64,000 bases of DNA from Bacteroidales bacterium (GTDB lineage: Bacteria > Bacteroidota > Bacteroidia > Bacteroidales > JAQXIO01), in assembly GCA_029007825.1 (NCBI GenBank), contig JAQXIO010000074.1, forward strand, positions 1-64,000. The letters are read 5' to 3'. The translations under genes and the position numbers were made by a program. Below, piece by piece: positions 28,805-37,829 of this stretch (position 1 is its first letter; each line of letters opens with the position of its first letter). The notes beneath the pieces are model-generated. The model had not been told where the DNA came from. It saw only the letters and a program-made list of their open reading frames with translations, and did no database searches.

Positions 28805-30622
28805 TCAACGTTTGATTGTATTTTCCATTTTTCCGATAGCTTTCGAAGCCCGGTCGAAAAGCCCGGACATATCTTCTTCGCTGCTGACCGGTGCAAAACG
28901 TGCAAATTCGCACGTATTCAGAATATCGATAAATTCCTCTATCAACGAATCTTCAACGCCGAAATTCCGGAGTTCCGTCTCTATATTATCTTTTGTCAGG
29001 TCGGCAAACGGAATATTGAGTTTATCGCTGATATAGCCCCACAAAGCCTTGTGTAACTCTTCGTAATACTCTTCCTTCTTGTGGTTCCGCAATAATTGCT
29101 GTGCAATTTTTAGTCTTTTTACGGCTACTTTATTTGCCTTTTTAGTACGTTGCAAAGCGAAGTCCGAATTTTCTTTTACCTGTTTACGGAAAATTATGAT
29201 CAGGATTGCCGATATCAATGCCGGGATTATGAACAACAGCCAGTAAATAAGTGAACCGAAGAAATAATTTCCTTTTTCATAATAATGGAATCCTCCGGTT
29301 TTAAGATAACGGATATCCTGTCCCAATACCTTAACCTGCTCTTTATTCGTATAGTTATTCATAACAGTGGCATTACCGCTGTTATCGCCTTTTTCGACCG
29401 TAAGATGAAATGCTTCGCTTTTTAATGTCTTGTATGTGCCGGTTTTAAGATCGAAGAATGAAAATTCGATAGGAGGAATATCAAATTCTCCCGGAAAACG
29501 GGGTATTGCATAATATTCGAATTTCTTATATCCGCTTACTCCTGCCGCAGTCACTTTTATATCGTTTTCGATTTTCGGGTCGTAAACTTCAAAATCATTC
29601 GGGAACGTAACTTCCGGAGTTTTGATTAACTTGATATTCCCGTCGCCTGCAATCTGGACCTTAATCGTTACTGCTTCATTCGCCTTTACCTTCAGGCTAT
29701 TAATTTCCGTCGACATGGTATAATTGCCTACGGCACCTGAGAATGAAGTAGGCTTTCCTGACGGTAAAGGCTTCACGTCGATGGTTATGGGCGCAGAAGT
29801 TATTACTTTTCTGACATCCTGATACGTGTCGAAGAAATCATCGAAGAAACTCCGCATCTTTTGTTGGGTTCTTATACGGACTACAGCATCGAACTTTCCG
29901 GATTCTATCGTTATCTTACCCGAATGCTGGGGATAAAGAATTGCCTGCTTCAGCACCACAGTGCGGTAATTTCGTCCGTTATAGTGTTCCATAGACCATT
30001 GTTTCTCCTGCGGCAGATCGATCTCCTGTACCAGAAAGCCTTCGTATTCCGGGAATTTTACGTTTTCCAGTCCGGCATCATAAAGAGAATAAAGCTTTAA
30101 TGTGGCTAACACACCCTCTTGCTCATACACAGAATTTTTTGAAAGTATCAGGCGTACGAAAAGACCGTCCTTCTGTATTTCACCCGATGCGGCATCGGCG
30201 GTTGATGCATTGCCACCCTGTGATGAAGATGGAGCCTTACTGTCTGGCGGAAGGACTTTTATGGTTAGCGAATTAGAACTGTAATTTGCACCCTTTGCCT
30301 TTACAGTAGCGGGTGGAATTGTAAAAGTCCCCTCTTTATTCGCCAATAAAACATATGTGTAAGTAACAGTATAAGTCCTTGTCGATTTTCCGTTTATGAT
30401 CTGCACGCTCATGCTCGTAGAAGTCGAAGGCCCCATCAGGACGTCAAAATCTGCTAATGGAGGAACGCGTAAATCGGAACCTTCGGCCGAAAGAACATAT
30501 TTCAACTGAAAACGTTCCCCTTTTACTACGGCATTAGGAGCCTCTGCTGTGAACGTTACATCCTGTGCATTTGCTAAACCTGTAAATAATGCAGCTAAAA
30601 GAATTAAAAATATTTTTTTCAT
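28805..30622 (-). CDS. batD: BatD: oxygen-tolerance membrane protein
   Basis: 605 aa. Signal peptide to about residue 19 (LANAQ). A long periplasmic part made of repeated beta-sandwich segments starts 'DVTFTAEAPNAVVKGERFQLKY', the BatD N-terminal signature, with a second set near 300-420 ('MSTEINSLKVKANEAVTIKV'). One membrane helix lies near 456-478 ('IYWLLFIIPALISAILIIIF'), then a cytosolic helical tail with 'ALWGYISDKLNIPFADLTKD'. Length and layout match the BatD family (PF13584). It lies between batC (35-nt gap) and batE (20-nt gap). Confidence 0.92.
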   Translation of the reverse strand: MKKIFLILLAALFTGLANAQDVTFTAEAPNAVVKGERFQLKYVLSAEGSDLRVPPLADFDVLMGPSTSTSMSVQIINGKSTRTYTVTYTYVLLANKEGTFTIPPATVKAKGANYSSNSLTIKVLPPDSKAPSSSQGGNASTADAASGEIQKDGLFVRLILSKNSVYEQEGVLATLKLYSLYDAGLENVKFPEYEGFLVQEIDLPQEKQWSMEHYNGRNYRTVVLKQAILYPQHSGKITIESGKFDAVVRIRTQQKMRSFFDDFFDTYQDVRKVITSAPITIDVKPLPSGKPTSFSGAVGNYTMSTEINSLKVKANEAVTIKVQIAGDGNIKLIKTPEVTFPNDFEVYDPKIENDIKVTAAGVSGYKKFEYYAIPRFPGEFDIPPIEFSFFDLKTGTYKTLKSEAFHLTVEKGDNSGNATVMNNYTNKEQVKVLGQDIRYLKTGGFHYYEKGNYFFGSLIYWLLFIIPALISAILIIIFRKQVKENSDFALQRTKKANKVAVKRLKIAQQLLRNHKKEEYYEELHKALWGYISDKLNIPFADLTKDNIETELRNFGVEDSLIEEFIDILNTCEFARFAPVSSEEDMSGLFDRASKAIGKMENTIKR

Positions 30623-30657
30623 TGTTTCTGTATCTCTATATTCTCCAATAAATCAGC

Positions 30658-31356
30658 TTACCAGTTTTTGTCCGTAACCTTACGTTGCTGATGTTGCTGT
30701 TGGGCTTTCTGGACTTTCTCCTGAGTCTCTTTTTCATCTTGTAAGAATGCATCCAGAAGCTGCTGGGCATTGTTCTCACTCATTTTCTCGTTCGGCTGCT
30801 CCTGCTCCTGGGTTTTATTCTTCTGACTGTCTTTTTGTTGCTGCTCTTGCTCTTGTTCCTGCTGGTCATCCTTATTTTGATCCTGGTTCTGCTCTTTATT
30901 TTGCTGGTTGTCCTGCTGGTTTTGCTGATCTTGCAACATCTTCTGGGCTATAGCCAGGTTATAACGTGTTTCATCGTCCGACGGATTCAGACGTAAAGAA
31001 CCTTTGTAAGCTTCGATGCTCTTCGCATAATCTTTTTCTTTCATCAAAGCGTTACCTATATTATGCAACGCTTGTGAAATACGATGTTTATCTTTTTCTT
31101 CCCCTATAACTTTCTGAAACTCCTCTAAAGCTTCTTTATATTTTTCCTGTTTATAAAGAGCATCACCCAGATTATATGCCGCCTCGGCCGATTTACCGTT
31201 TGCGTCTAAGGCCTTCCGGTATTCGATTTCAGCCTCTGTATATTTTTCTTTTTTATAAAGTTTGTTCCCCTCCCTGATGTCGCTGCGCACCTGCTTTTGC
31301 GCAGAAATACCGCCGCTAATCAAAAGAACGGAAAGAACAAATACTAATTTTCTCAT
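30658..31356 (-). CDS. batC: BatC: TPR protein with Gln/Glu-rich tail
   Basis: 232 aa. Signal peptide to about residue 20 (ISAQ). Three TPR units follow (about 25-130: 'EGNKLYKKEKYTEAEIEYRK', 'AEAAYNLGDALYKQEKYKEA', 'SQALHNIGNALMKEKDYAKS'). From about 140 to 200 the protein is almost entirely Gln, Glu, Asn, Asp and Lys, a low-complexity stretch, ending in a charged helix. BatC is a periplasmic TPR partner of the VWA proteins BatA and BatB. Starts 25 nt after batB. Confidence 0.88.
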   Translation of the reverse strand: MRKLVFVLSVLLISGGISAQKQVRSDIREGNKLYKKEKYTEAEIEYRKALDANGKSAEAAYNLGDALYKQEKYKEALEEFQKVIGEEKDKHRISQALHNIGNALMKEKDYAKSIEAYKGSLRLNPSDDETRYNLAIAQKMLQDQQNQQDNQQNKEQNQDQNKDDQQEQEQEQQQKDSQKNKTQEQEQPNEKMSENNAQQLLDAFLQDEKETQEKVQKAQQQHQQRKVTDKNW

Positions 31357-31380
31357 GAATTCAATAGCTAAAATGATTCG

Positions 31381-32394
31381 TTACGAAAATAATTTCACTC
31401 GTTTCAATATCCTGTTTTTTCTGTCCAGAATAAAGAATTCTATCAATAATAAGATAAATACAATCCATGCAATAGATTGAAATTGCTCATTGTATTCCGA
31501 ATAAACCTTACTTTCCATATCTGATTTCGTGAGCTGGTCAATCTGGTCGATAAGAGCTTTCAATGCGTTATTTGTATTGTCGGCTCTCACATAGATACCT
31601 TTTCCTTCTGCGGCAATTTCCTGTCCGAGGCTTTCATTCAGTTTTGTAATGACCATATTGCCGTCTTTGTCGGTCAGGTATGAGTTTCCGACGGGTATCG
31701 GGGCGCCGCTTGGGTCCCCTACTCCTACTACATCGACTTTGATTCCTTTCTCAGCGGCGCGCTTAGCTGCACCCAATGCATCGTCTTCGTGATTTTCCGC
31801 ATCGGTAATGAGTATAATTGCCTTATCGGCTGTCTGGTCCGGAGAAAAAGAGCGAGCTGCCAGATCGATCGCTTCACCGATAGATGTTCCCTGAACGGAT
31901 ATCAGCGAAGGATTGACAGACGAAAGAAACATCTTGGCCGAAAGCTGGTCGGCTGTAATAGGCAACTGCGTATATGCCTGTCCTGCAAATACGATCAACC
32001 CGATTTTATCGTCCTGCAAACGGTCGATCAGTTTGCTTAAAATCTGCTTTGCTTTATCTAAGCGGCTCGGAGAAACGTCTTCCGACAACATGGAATTCGA
32101 TACGTCGAGACAAACCATGATCTCTACGCCCTGGCGTTTTACCGTTTCGAGCTTTGAGCCGAATTGAGGCCCCGCAATAACAAAGATAAGGGCCGTAATG
32201 GCACCGAGCAAAAGCAGGTATTTACTGTTCTGTTTTTTATACGATACATCAGGCATCAGTTCTTTCAGAAGAGAACGGATACCGAAACGGCCCATTGCAC
32301 GGCGTTTTAATATAATAGTGAAAATATAGAATGCCATCAATGCCGGTATCAGCAGCAATAAATACAAATATTCCGGATGTGCGAAACGAAACAT
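31381..32394 (-). CDS. batB: BatB: VWA-domain membrane protein
   Basis: 337 aa. Two N-terminal membrane helices (about 9-30 and 58-76), a von Willebrand A domain (about 90-290) with the MIDAS motif DVSNS at 97-101 and 'VQGTSIGEAIDLA' and 'ILITDAENHED' for the other metal ligands, and one C-terminal membrane helix (about 310-328). BatA and BatB are paired VWA proteins of the Bacteroidota aerotolerance system and probably assemble under MoxR action. It starts 19 nt after the batA stop. Confidence 0.92.
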   Translation of the reverse strand: MFRFAHPEYLYLLLLIPALMAFYIFTIILKRRAMGRFGIRSLLKELMPDVSYKKQNSKYLLLLGAITALIFVIAGPQFGSKLETVKRQGVEIMVCLDVSNSMLSEDVSPSRLDKAKQILSKLIDRLQDDKIGLIVFAGQAYTQLPITADQLSAKMFLSSVNPSLISVQGTSIGEAIDLAARSFSPDQTADKAIILITDAENHEDDALGAAKRAAEKGIKVDVVGVGDPSGAPIPVGNSYLTDKDGNMVITKLNESLGQEIAAEGKGIYVRADNTNNALKALIDQIDQLTKSDMESKVYSEYNEQFQSIAWIVFILLLIEFFILDRKNRILKRVKLFS

Positions 32395-32413
32395 ATAAAA
32401 TCTCCTTCTCTTT

Positions 32414-33400
32414 TTATGGTATATTTCTCAATACGGTCTGTCTCAGCAACAGTTCCAGTAAAAGCAAAGCAAATGCCAGTAAAGCAAAATTCTTATACTC
32501 CTCCTGTCTCTTGCTATATTCCGTTACACTCAACTTTGTTTTTTCCATCTTATCGATTTCCTCATAAATATCTTTCAACTTACGGTTATCGGTTGCACGG
32601 AAATATTTTCCACCTGTAATAGTGGCGATCTGGGTTAAGGTGTTTTCATCTATATCCACCGGAATATTTTGATACCTTATGCCCATAGCCGTCTGGATTG
32701 GATAGGGAGCCATTCCTTGTGTTCCCACACCGATCGTATATACCCGGACACCGAAAGTCTTGGCAATCTCGGCTGCCGTAGCAGGAGCTATTTCACCACG
32801 GTTGTTCGAACCGTCTGTCAGCAATATTATGACTTTTGATTTCGCTTTGCTGTCTTTGATACGGCTTACGGCATTTGCCAGGCCTAATCCTATCGCCGTA
32901 CCATCCTCTATTACTCCGCACGACACATTATGCAGCAGATTCAGCAGCACCGTATGATCGGTAGTTAAAGGTACTTGCGTAAAGCTTTCGGCAGCGAAAA
33001 GTACTAATCCGATATTATCATGAGGGCGGCCGCTAACAAAGCTTCCCGCAACATCTTTTGCCGCCTCCAGACGGTTAGGCTTCAGATCTTCCGCCAACAT
33101 ACTGCTCGAAATATCCAGCGCCATAACGATGTCGATACCTTCTGTCGATGTATTGGACCATGAATCGGTACTTTGCGGACGGGCCAAAACCAGAATGATA
33201 AGGGTTACGGCCAATAAGCGCAATAAAAAAGGCAGATGGCGCAGATAAACCTTATAGCTTGCCGGTAAACGCAGAAAAGCATTTGCACTTGAAATTCGTA
33301 TGGAAGCCTGCGCCTTGCTTGCTTTCCATATATACCACCCGATCATGGGTAGCAGTACAAGCAAAAGGTATAAATATTTAGGATTTGCAAAAACCATCAT
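32414..33400 (-). CDS. batA: BatA: VWA-domain membrane protein
   Basis: 328 aa with the same plan as the following gene: membrane helices near 8-26 and 56-73, a VWA domain with MIDAS DISSS at 96-100, 'VIEDGTAIGLGLANA' and 'ILLTDGSNNRGE' for the remaining metal-coordinating loops, and a C-terminal helix near 306-322. BatA/BatB similarity suggests an old duplication. Starts 12 nt after the upstream BatD-like membrane protein gene. Confidence 0.92.
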   Translation of the reverse strand: MMVFANPKYLYLLLVLLPMIGWYIWKASKAQASIRISSANAFLRLPASYKVYLRHLPFLLRLLAVTLIILVLARPQSTDSWSNTSTEGIDIVMALDISSSMLAEDLKPNRLEAAKDVAGSFVSGRPHDNIGLVLFAAESFTQVPLTTDHTVLLNLLHNVSCGVIEDGTAIGLGLANAVSRIKDSKAKSKVIILLTDGSNNRGEIAPATAAEIAKTFGVRVYTIGVGTQGMAPYPIQTAMGIRYQNIPVDIDENTLTQIATITGGKYFRATDNRKLKDIYEEIDKMEKTKLSVTEYSKRQEEYKNFALLAFALLLLELLLRQTVLRNIP

Positions 33401-33412
33401 TAACCAAATTAA

Positions 33413-34432
33413 TTATTCATCTTTCGTCTCTGAATTTTCGGAATTCGGAGCGGAATCATCTTCTTTGTTCTCATCCTCATCCGGTACTTTCGGAATTACC
33501 TTCGTAGATTCGACTATCAGATATGCATTTTGCAGCGAACTTTCATTCTCATCGAATAAAGGAACATATTTGGCGAATTTCACCAGGTCTGCAACCGATA
33601 AAATAGATTTCAGCTTATCCAGTATCGGCTGAGCTTCCGGAACACCCTTTATATAAGATAAAAGTTCAGAAGTAGTCATTTCCATAGCGTCTATATGGAA
33701 CCGTTCGTCGATATAGACGCGTAATACATCCGTAAGCTGTGTATAGTACTCTTTGGTACGTCCTTGCGACCATATCTTTTCCTCTTTTATTTTATTCAAC
33801 TCGGTTAAAGCCTTTTCATGTGGAGGAATCAATTTTTCGGGAGCAATTACTTTTCGTCCCTCGTTCCGTTTCTTCATATACTTGTAAATAAAGTAAGCTG
33901 CCACACACAGCAGAATTATGATTAACGGAATTATAATCCATAGAAGATAATCGCTTAATACAAATGCAGGTTTCCATACTCCTTTGATATCGTATATCTC
34001 GTCCGGGTTTACCTGATCGAGAGGAATTGTCGAGACTTTTAAAGCCAGTGGATCCGAATAAACCGTATCCAGACCATCGATCACCTTGAACGGAGGAATA
34101 TAATAAAGAGCCGAATCAAAAGAGGTTACCAGAACCGATTGTCTCAGTTGCATGCGTTGGTTATCCAACATAGTCGTGTCCAGTTTATCGATTCCAATCA
34201 CCTCTACCCCGTTCATGATCGTATCTCCGAATACAGGTAACTGGAGCACCTTTCCCTGATCGGTAGTTACATCGATGTGGATGCGTGTTTGTTGTCCTAT
34301 CAGAAGCGCAGCCGAATCGACCGAAGCTTTGATATAAGTTTGTTCTCCCTTTGCCGGAAGTACACACATTAAGAGGACTACCACAAAAAATAAACCTATA
34401 CGTTTGGATATTGAATGCATCATAAAATTCAT
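33413..34432 (-). CDS. Membrane protein of the bat operon (BatD-like periplasmic part, DUF4381-type tail)
   Basis: 339 aa. A signal peptide (to about residue 30, PAKGEQ) is followed by a beta-sandwich periplasmic region that resembles the first BatD repeat ('IKASVDSAALLIGQQTRIHIDV'), one membrane helix near 163-187, and a cytosolic helical part with 'YYTQLTDVLRVYIDERFHIDAMEMTTSELL', a pattern shared with the tails of BatD and DUF4381 proteins. The tail is acidic and Ser/Asn-rich. Its stop lies 12 nt before batA, and its start shares one base with the stop of the DUF58 gene (TAATG), so translation is coupled. The role is inferred from position: a membrane link between the DUF58 protein and the VWA proteins. 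Confidence 0.8.
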   Translation of the reverse strand: MNFMMHSISKRIGLFFVVVLLMCVLPAKGEQTYIKASVDSAALLIGQQTRIHIDVTTDQGKVLQLPVFGDTIMNGVEVIGIDKLDTTMLDNQRMQLRQSVLVTSFDSALYYIPPFKVIDGLDTVYSDPLALKVSTIPLDQVNPDEIYDIKGVWKPAFVLSDYLLWIIIPLIIILLCVAAYFIYKYMKKRNEGRKVIAPEKLIPPHEKALTELNKIKEEKIWSQGRTKEYYTQLTDVLRVYIDERFHIDAMEMTTSELLSYIKGVPEAQPILDKLKSILSVADLVKFAKYVPLFDENESSLQNAYLIVESTKVIPKVPDEDENKEDDSAPNSENSETKDE

Positions 34433-35301
34433 TAAGCTCTTTTCTCAAATAAAGCAATCAAAGATTTTACAAAATCCTGGTCTGTTCTGATCGATATCGC
34501 ATCAACACGGCTTTTTCTGAATGTATCGGTCATTTCCGTTTGACGGCGTCTCCACCACTCGGCATAAGTACGGCGCGTCTTGGACGACGATGTATCGATC
34601 CACATCTCTTTTTCCGATTCCGCGTCCATGATTTTCATCAGACCTACATTCGGAATCTCTTCTTCCCGGCGGTCATACACCTGTATAGCCACTACATCAT
34701 GCTTTTTATTGGCAATGGATAAAGCATCTTTATAAGGAAGCGGATTGATAAAGTCTGAGATCAGGAATGTGGTACAACGTTTCTTTATGGCACTTGTCAG
34801 ATATTTTAATACCATAGACAAGTCCGTCTTTCTTTCGGAAGGCTCGAAATCGATTAACTCACGGAGAATAAAAAGAGTATGCTTACGTCCCTTTTGGGGC
34901 GGTATAAACTTCTCTATATGGTCCGAAAAGAAAATCACGCCGATTTTATCGTTGTTTTGGATAGCAGAAAAAGCAAGTGTCGCAGCAATCTGCGTAATCA
35001 TCTCCTTTTTCATCATTACAGCCGTTCCGAAATCACGACTTCCTGAAACATCGACCAGCAACATAACCGTCAATTCCCGTTCTTCCTCGAAGACTTTTAC
35101 ATACGGCTTATTATAGCGAGCCGTAACATTCCAGTCTATATCGCGTATATCATCGCCGTATTGGTATTCCCGCACCTCGGAAAAAGCCATACCCCTACCT
35201 TTAAAAGCAGAATGATACTGTCCTGCGAAGATATTCCTCGACAGACCTCTCGACTTGATCTCGATGCGGCGGACCTTTTTAAGCAATTCACTTGTTTCCA
35301 T
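34432..35301 (-). CDS. DUF58 (VWA-like) protein of the bat operon
   Basis: 289 aa, no membrane segment. The DUF58 signature is clear: 'GRGMAFSEVREYQYGDDIRDIDW' (about 36-57) and 'KPYVKVFEEERE', followed by a VWA-type fold with DVSGS at 84-88. MoxR-DUF58-VWA gene sets are widespread; the AAA+ ATPase is thought to act as a chaperone for the VWA partners. The gene lies 8 nt after moxR. Confidence 0.92.
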   Translation of the reverse strand: METSELLKKVRRIEIKSRGLSRNIFAGQYHSAFKGRGMAFSEVREYQYGDDIRDIDWNVTARYNKPYVKVFEEERELTVMLLVDVSGSRDFGTAVMMKKEMITQIAATLAFSAIQNNDKIGVIFFSDHIEKFIPPQKGRKHTLFILRELIDFEPSERKTDLSMVLKYLTSAIKKRCTTFLISDFINPLPYKDALSIANKKHDVVAIQVYDRREEEIPNVGLMKIMDAESEKEMWIDTSSSKTRRTYAEWWRRRQTEMTDTFRKSRVDAISIRTDQDFVKSLIALFEKRA

Positions 35302-35309
35302 ACGCAGAA

Positions 35310-36305
35310 TCAGGGTACCTCTACCTTATTCAATATCTCATTGATAATTTCCTCGGATGTGAGGTTATTTGCTTCGGCTTCGTAGCTCAATCCGATACGG
35401 TGACGGAGAACATCCTGTGCAACGGCCCTTATATCTTCAGGAATCACATACCCGCGTTTCTTTATAAATGCATAGGCGCGTGATGCCAGGGCCATATTGA
35501 TCGACGCACGTGGAGAAGCACCGAAAGAAATCATCTCTTTCAGGTTTTGTAATCCGTATTCTTCAGGGAAACGGGTAGCGAAAATAATATCTACGATATA
35601 ACGTTCGATTTTTTCATCTATATAAACTTCGCGTACGACTTTACGGGCTTCCAGAATCTCTTCTTTTTTCAATACGGGAACTATAGGCTCTCTGTCGCCC
35701 ATAATATTCTGACGCATAATCAGTTTTTCTTCCTCACGTTTCGGATAATTGATAACCACCTTCAGCATAAAACGGTCAACCTGAGCTTCCGGTAGCGGAT
35801 AAGTACCTTCCTGCTCTATCGGGTTCTGCGTTGCCATAACCAGAAATGGTTCGGGTAATTTATAAGTCCTCTCCCCTATTGTAACCTGCCGTTCCTGCAT
35901 AGCTTCCAGCAAAGCACTCTGAACCTTTGCCGGTGCACGGTTAATTTCATCTGCCAGTACGAAGTTTGCGAATATAGGCCCGTGCTTGACGATAAACTCC
36001 TCTTGCTTTTGGCTGTACACCATCGTACCTACGACATCGGCAGGAAGCAAATCCGGCGTAAACTGAATACGGCTGTATTTTGCATCGATAAGAGAAGCAA
36101 GTGTTTTGATAGCCAAAGTCTTAGCCAAACCGGGAACCCCTTCCAAAAGAATATGTCCGTCCGACAATAAGCCGATCAGGAGCGATTCCACCAAATGCTT
36201 TTGCCCTACAATCACACGATCCATACCCATTATGATCATGTTAACGAACGAACTTTTAGCTTCTATTCGTTCATTCAACTCTCGGATATCTACTACTTGA
36301 TTCAT
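35310..36305 (-). CDS. MoxR-family AAA+ ATPase
   Basis: 331 aa. AAA_3 ATPase with Walker A GVPGLAKT (56-63), Walker B FVLADE (115-120) followed by 'INRAPAKVQSALLEAMQE', sensor 1 in 'FLVMATQNPIEQEGTYPLPE' and the C-terminal lid ('GASPRASINMALASRAYAFI'). MoxR ATPases remodel or metallate VWA partners; the partners here are the DUF58 protein, BatA and BatB directly downstream. It is the first gene of the operon, with a -7 element at 36354-36361. Confidence 0.95.
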   Translation of the reverse strand: MNQVVDIRELNERIEAKSSFVNMIIMGMDRVIVGQKHLVESLLIGLLSDGHILLEGVPGLAKTLAIKTLASLIDAKYSRIQFTPDLLPADVVGTMVYSQKQEEFIVKHGPIFANFVLADEINRAPAKVQSALLEAMQERQVTIGERTYKLPEPFLVMATQNPIEQEGTYPLPEAQVDRFMLKVVINYPKREEEKLIMRQNIMGDREPIVPVLKKEEILEARKVVREVYIDEKIERYIVDIIFATRFPEEYGLQNLKEMISFGASPRASINMALASRAYAFIKKRGYVIPEDIRAVAQDVLRHRIGLSYEAEANNLTSEEIINEILNKVEVP

Positions 36306-36353
36306 AATTTAAATTATATAGTATTATAGTTTACTGTTTAAATTAACATCTTG

Positions 36354-36361
36354 CAAAATTA
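36354..36361 (-). promoter_or_regulatory. -7 promoter element of the moxR-bat operon
   Basis: On the minus strand the sequence reads TAATTTTG, matching TAnnTTTG, 49 nt before the moxR start. No clear -33 element. Confidence 0.5.
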
Positions 36362-36464
36362 AAAAGTATGCCCCCGTTCTGCCCCTGTTTTTAGTTAAAA
36401 AAGCATTAAAATACACGTTTCTGAACTAATAACGCGAATATTATTGATTTAGTTTTACATCGCT

Positions 36465-36477
36465 TTTTATTCCGGTG
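36465..36477 (+). repeat. 13-nt direct repeat, copy 1
   Basis: TTTTATTCCGGTG, identical to 36613-36625, 148 nt apart, in the divergent intergenic region. Confidence 0.5.
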
Positions 36478-36612
36478 AAGAATCCGGACATCCGAATACT
36501 TCTTGACTTTTATAACTTACTGTAATTTGTCTGTTTAAAAGCAGGTTCACACATTCAGCAAATCATTGTTTCCTTTCTACATAATTGCATTTTTAACATT
36601 TATGTACTTTAC

Positions 36613-36625
36613 TTTTATTCCGGTG
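36613..36625 (+). repeat. 13-nt direct repeat, copy 2
   Basis: Identical to 36465-36477. Could be an operator pair; no regulator is identified. Confidence 0.5.
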
Positions 36626-36838
36626 CATTTGTCACGGATAAATCTTTTTCGGTGAAATATTTATAATCATCCGGAATACCTGGAAGATTGGCAGAAAATT
36701 GACGGAATTTCATACAAAAGGTTTAATAACCTTAATCTATTCAGGAAAACAAACTTCCTCTTTGTACTGTTTATAATACGTCTGCGAATGTGTATTACAA
36801 GCAAATATACCGATAATAAACTATTTAAAACTTCGATT

Positions 36839-37822
36839 ATGGAATACAGAACATTAGGCCGGTCAAATCTGAGTTTATCCGTTATCACTTTCGGTTCTTG
36901 GGCCGCCGGAAGTTGGATGTGGGGGAAAACAGACCGTAAAAATGCGGTTGAAGCTATCAAAGCTGCTTATGATATGGGAGTGACATCTATTGATACCGCC
37001 CCTATTTATGGACAGGGGGAAAGCGAAGATATTGTAGGTGAGGCAATTAAAGGGATACCCCGTGAAAAAGTTCAGATACTTACAAAATTCGGAATGCGCT
37101 GGGATATCGCGAAAGGCGACTTCGCATTCAAAAGTAAAAATAATAAAGGCGAAGAGATCGATATTTATAAGTATGCGGCGAAAGAGAGTGTAATTAAAGA
37201 ATGCGAAGATAGCTTACGGCGTCTGGGAACCGATTATATCGACCTCTACCAGATTCACTGGCCTGATAAAACAACGCCGGTAAGTGAAACTTTTGAGGCG
37301 GTAGCCAAGCTTATAGAACAGGGAAAAGTTCGCTATGCAGGTGTTTGCAATTACGATGCGACATTGATTGACGAAGCGGCACATTATGTTCCTATCGTAA
37401 CGGATCAGGTTCCGTTCAGCATGGTAAACAGGGATATTGAAAAAGAAACGGTTCCTTATTGTCAGGCGAATTATATTTCAATATTGGCATATAGCCCTCT
37501 GGAAAGAGGCCTGTTAACCGGAAAAATGCAGCCCGGACATGTTTTTGCCGAAGGTGATCATCGTAAAACAAACAAATTTTTTACCGATGAAAGTATACGT
37601 CGCACCGATGCTTTTCTGGAGAAATTGAAACCGCTTGCAAAAGAGAAAAATGCCTCTTTGTCACAATTGGTTTTAAGATGGACCATTGAACAGCCGGGCA
37701 TTACGATTGCACTTGTTGGAGCACGCAATCCGGAACAATCGGTACAAAATGCGAAAGCTGCCGATATACATTTGTCGGAAGAAGAAATAAAATTTATAAA
37801 CGAACAATTGAAAACTCTGTAA
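36839..37822 (+). CDS. Aldo/keto reductase
   Basis: 327 aa from ATG 36839, which starts the family's usual 'MEYRTLGRSNLSLSVITFG'. The catalytic tetrad is recognisable: Asp and Tyr in 'SIDTAPIYGQGESEDIVGEA', Lys in 'ILTKFGM', His in 'LYQIHWPD'. The C-terminal NADPH-binding part reads 'TIALVGARNPEQSVQNAKA'. Family: NAD(P)H-dependent reduction of aldehydes and ketones (YghZ/Tas-like branch). An Old Yellow Enzyme gene follows after 7 nt, so the two reductases are probably co-expressed, perhaps for detoxifying reactive carbonyls and electrophiles (inference). Confidence 0.92.
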   Translation: MEYRTLGRSNLSLSVITFGSWAAGSWMWGKTDRKNAVEAIKAAYDMGVTSIDTAPIYGQGESEDIVGEAIKGIPREKVQILTKFGMRWDIAKGDFAFKSKNNKGEEIDIYKYAAKESVIKECEDSLRRLGTDYIDLYQIHWPDKTTPVSETFEAVAKLIEQGKVRYAGVCNYDATLIDEAAHYVPIVTDQVPFSMVNRDIEKETVPYCQANYISILAYSPLERGLLTGKMQPGHVFAEGDHRKTNKFFTDESIRRTDAFLEKLKPLAKEKNASLSQLVLRWTIEQPGITIALVGARNPEQSVQNAKAADIHLSEEEIKFINEQLKTL

Positions 37823-37829
37823 TTTTATT

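Larger units (their letters stand above)
36306..36838. other. Divergent intergenic region moxR / aldo-keto reductase
   Basis: 533 nt, AT-rich. It holds the moxR promoter box (36354-36361, minus) and two copies of a 13-nt direct repeat. I see no reading frame worth annotating and no terminator. The plus-strand gene downstream is taken from ATG 36839; the in-frame ATG at 36788 would add 17 residues that are not part of the aldo/keto reductase fold. Confidence 0.5.

Noticed and set aside
28785..28913. Longer N-terminus for batE
   Set aside because: The 43 added codons lie in the batD coding region and gap and would bury the signal peptide.
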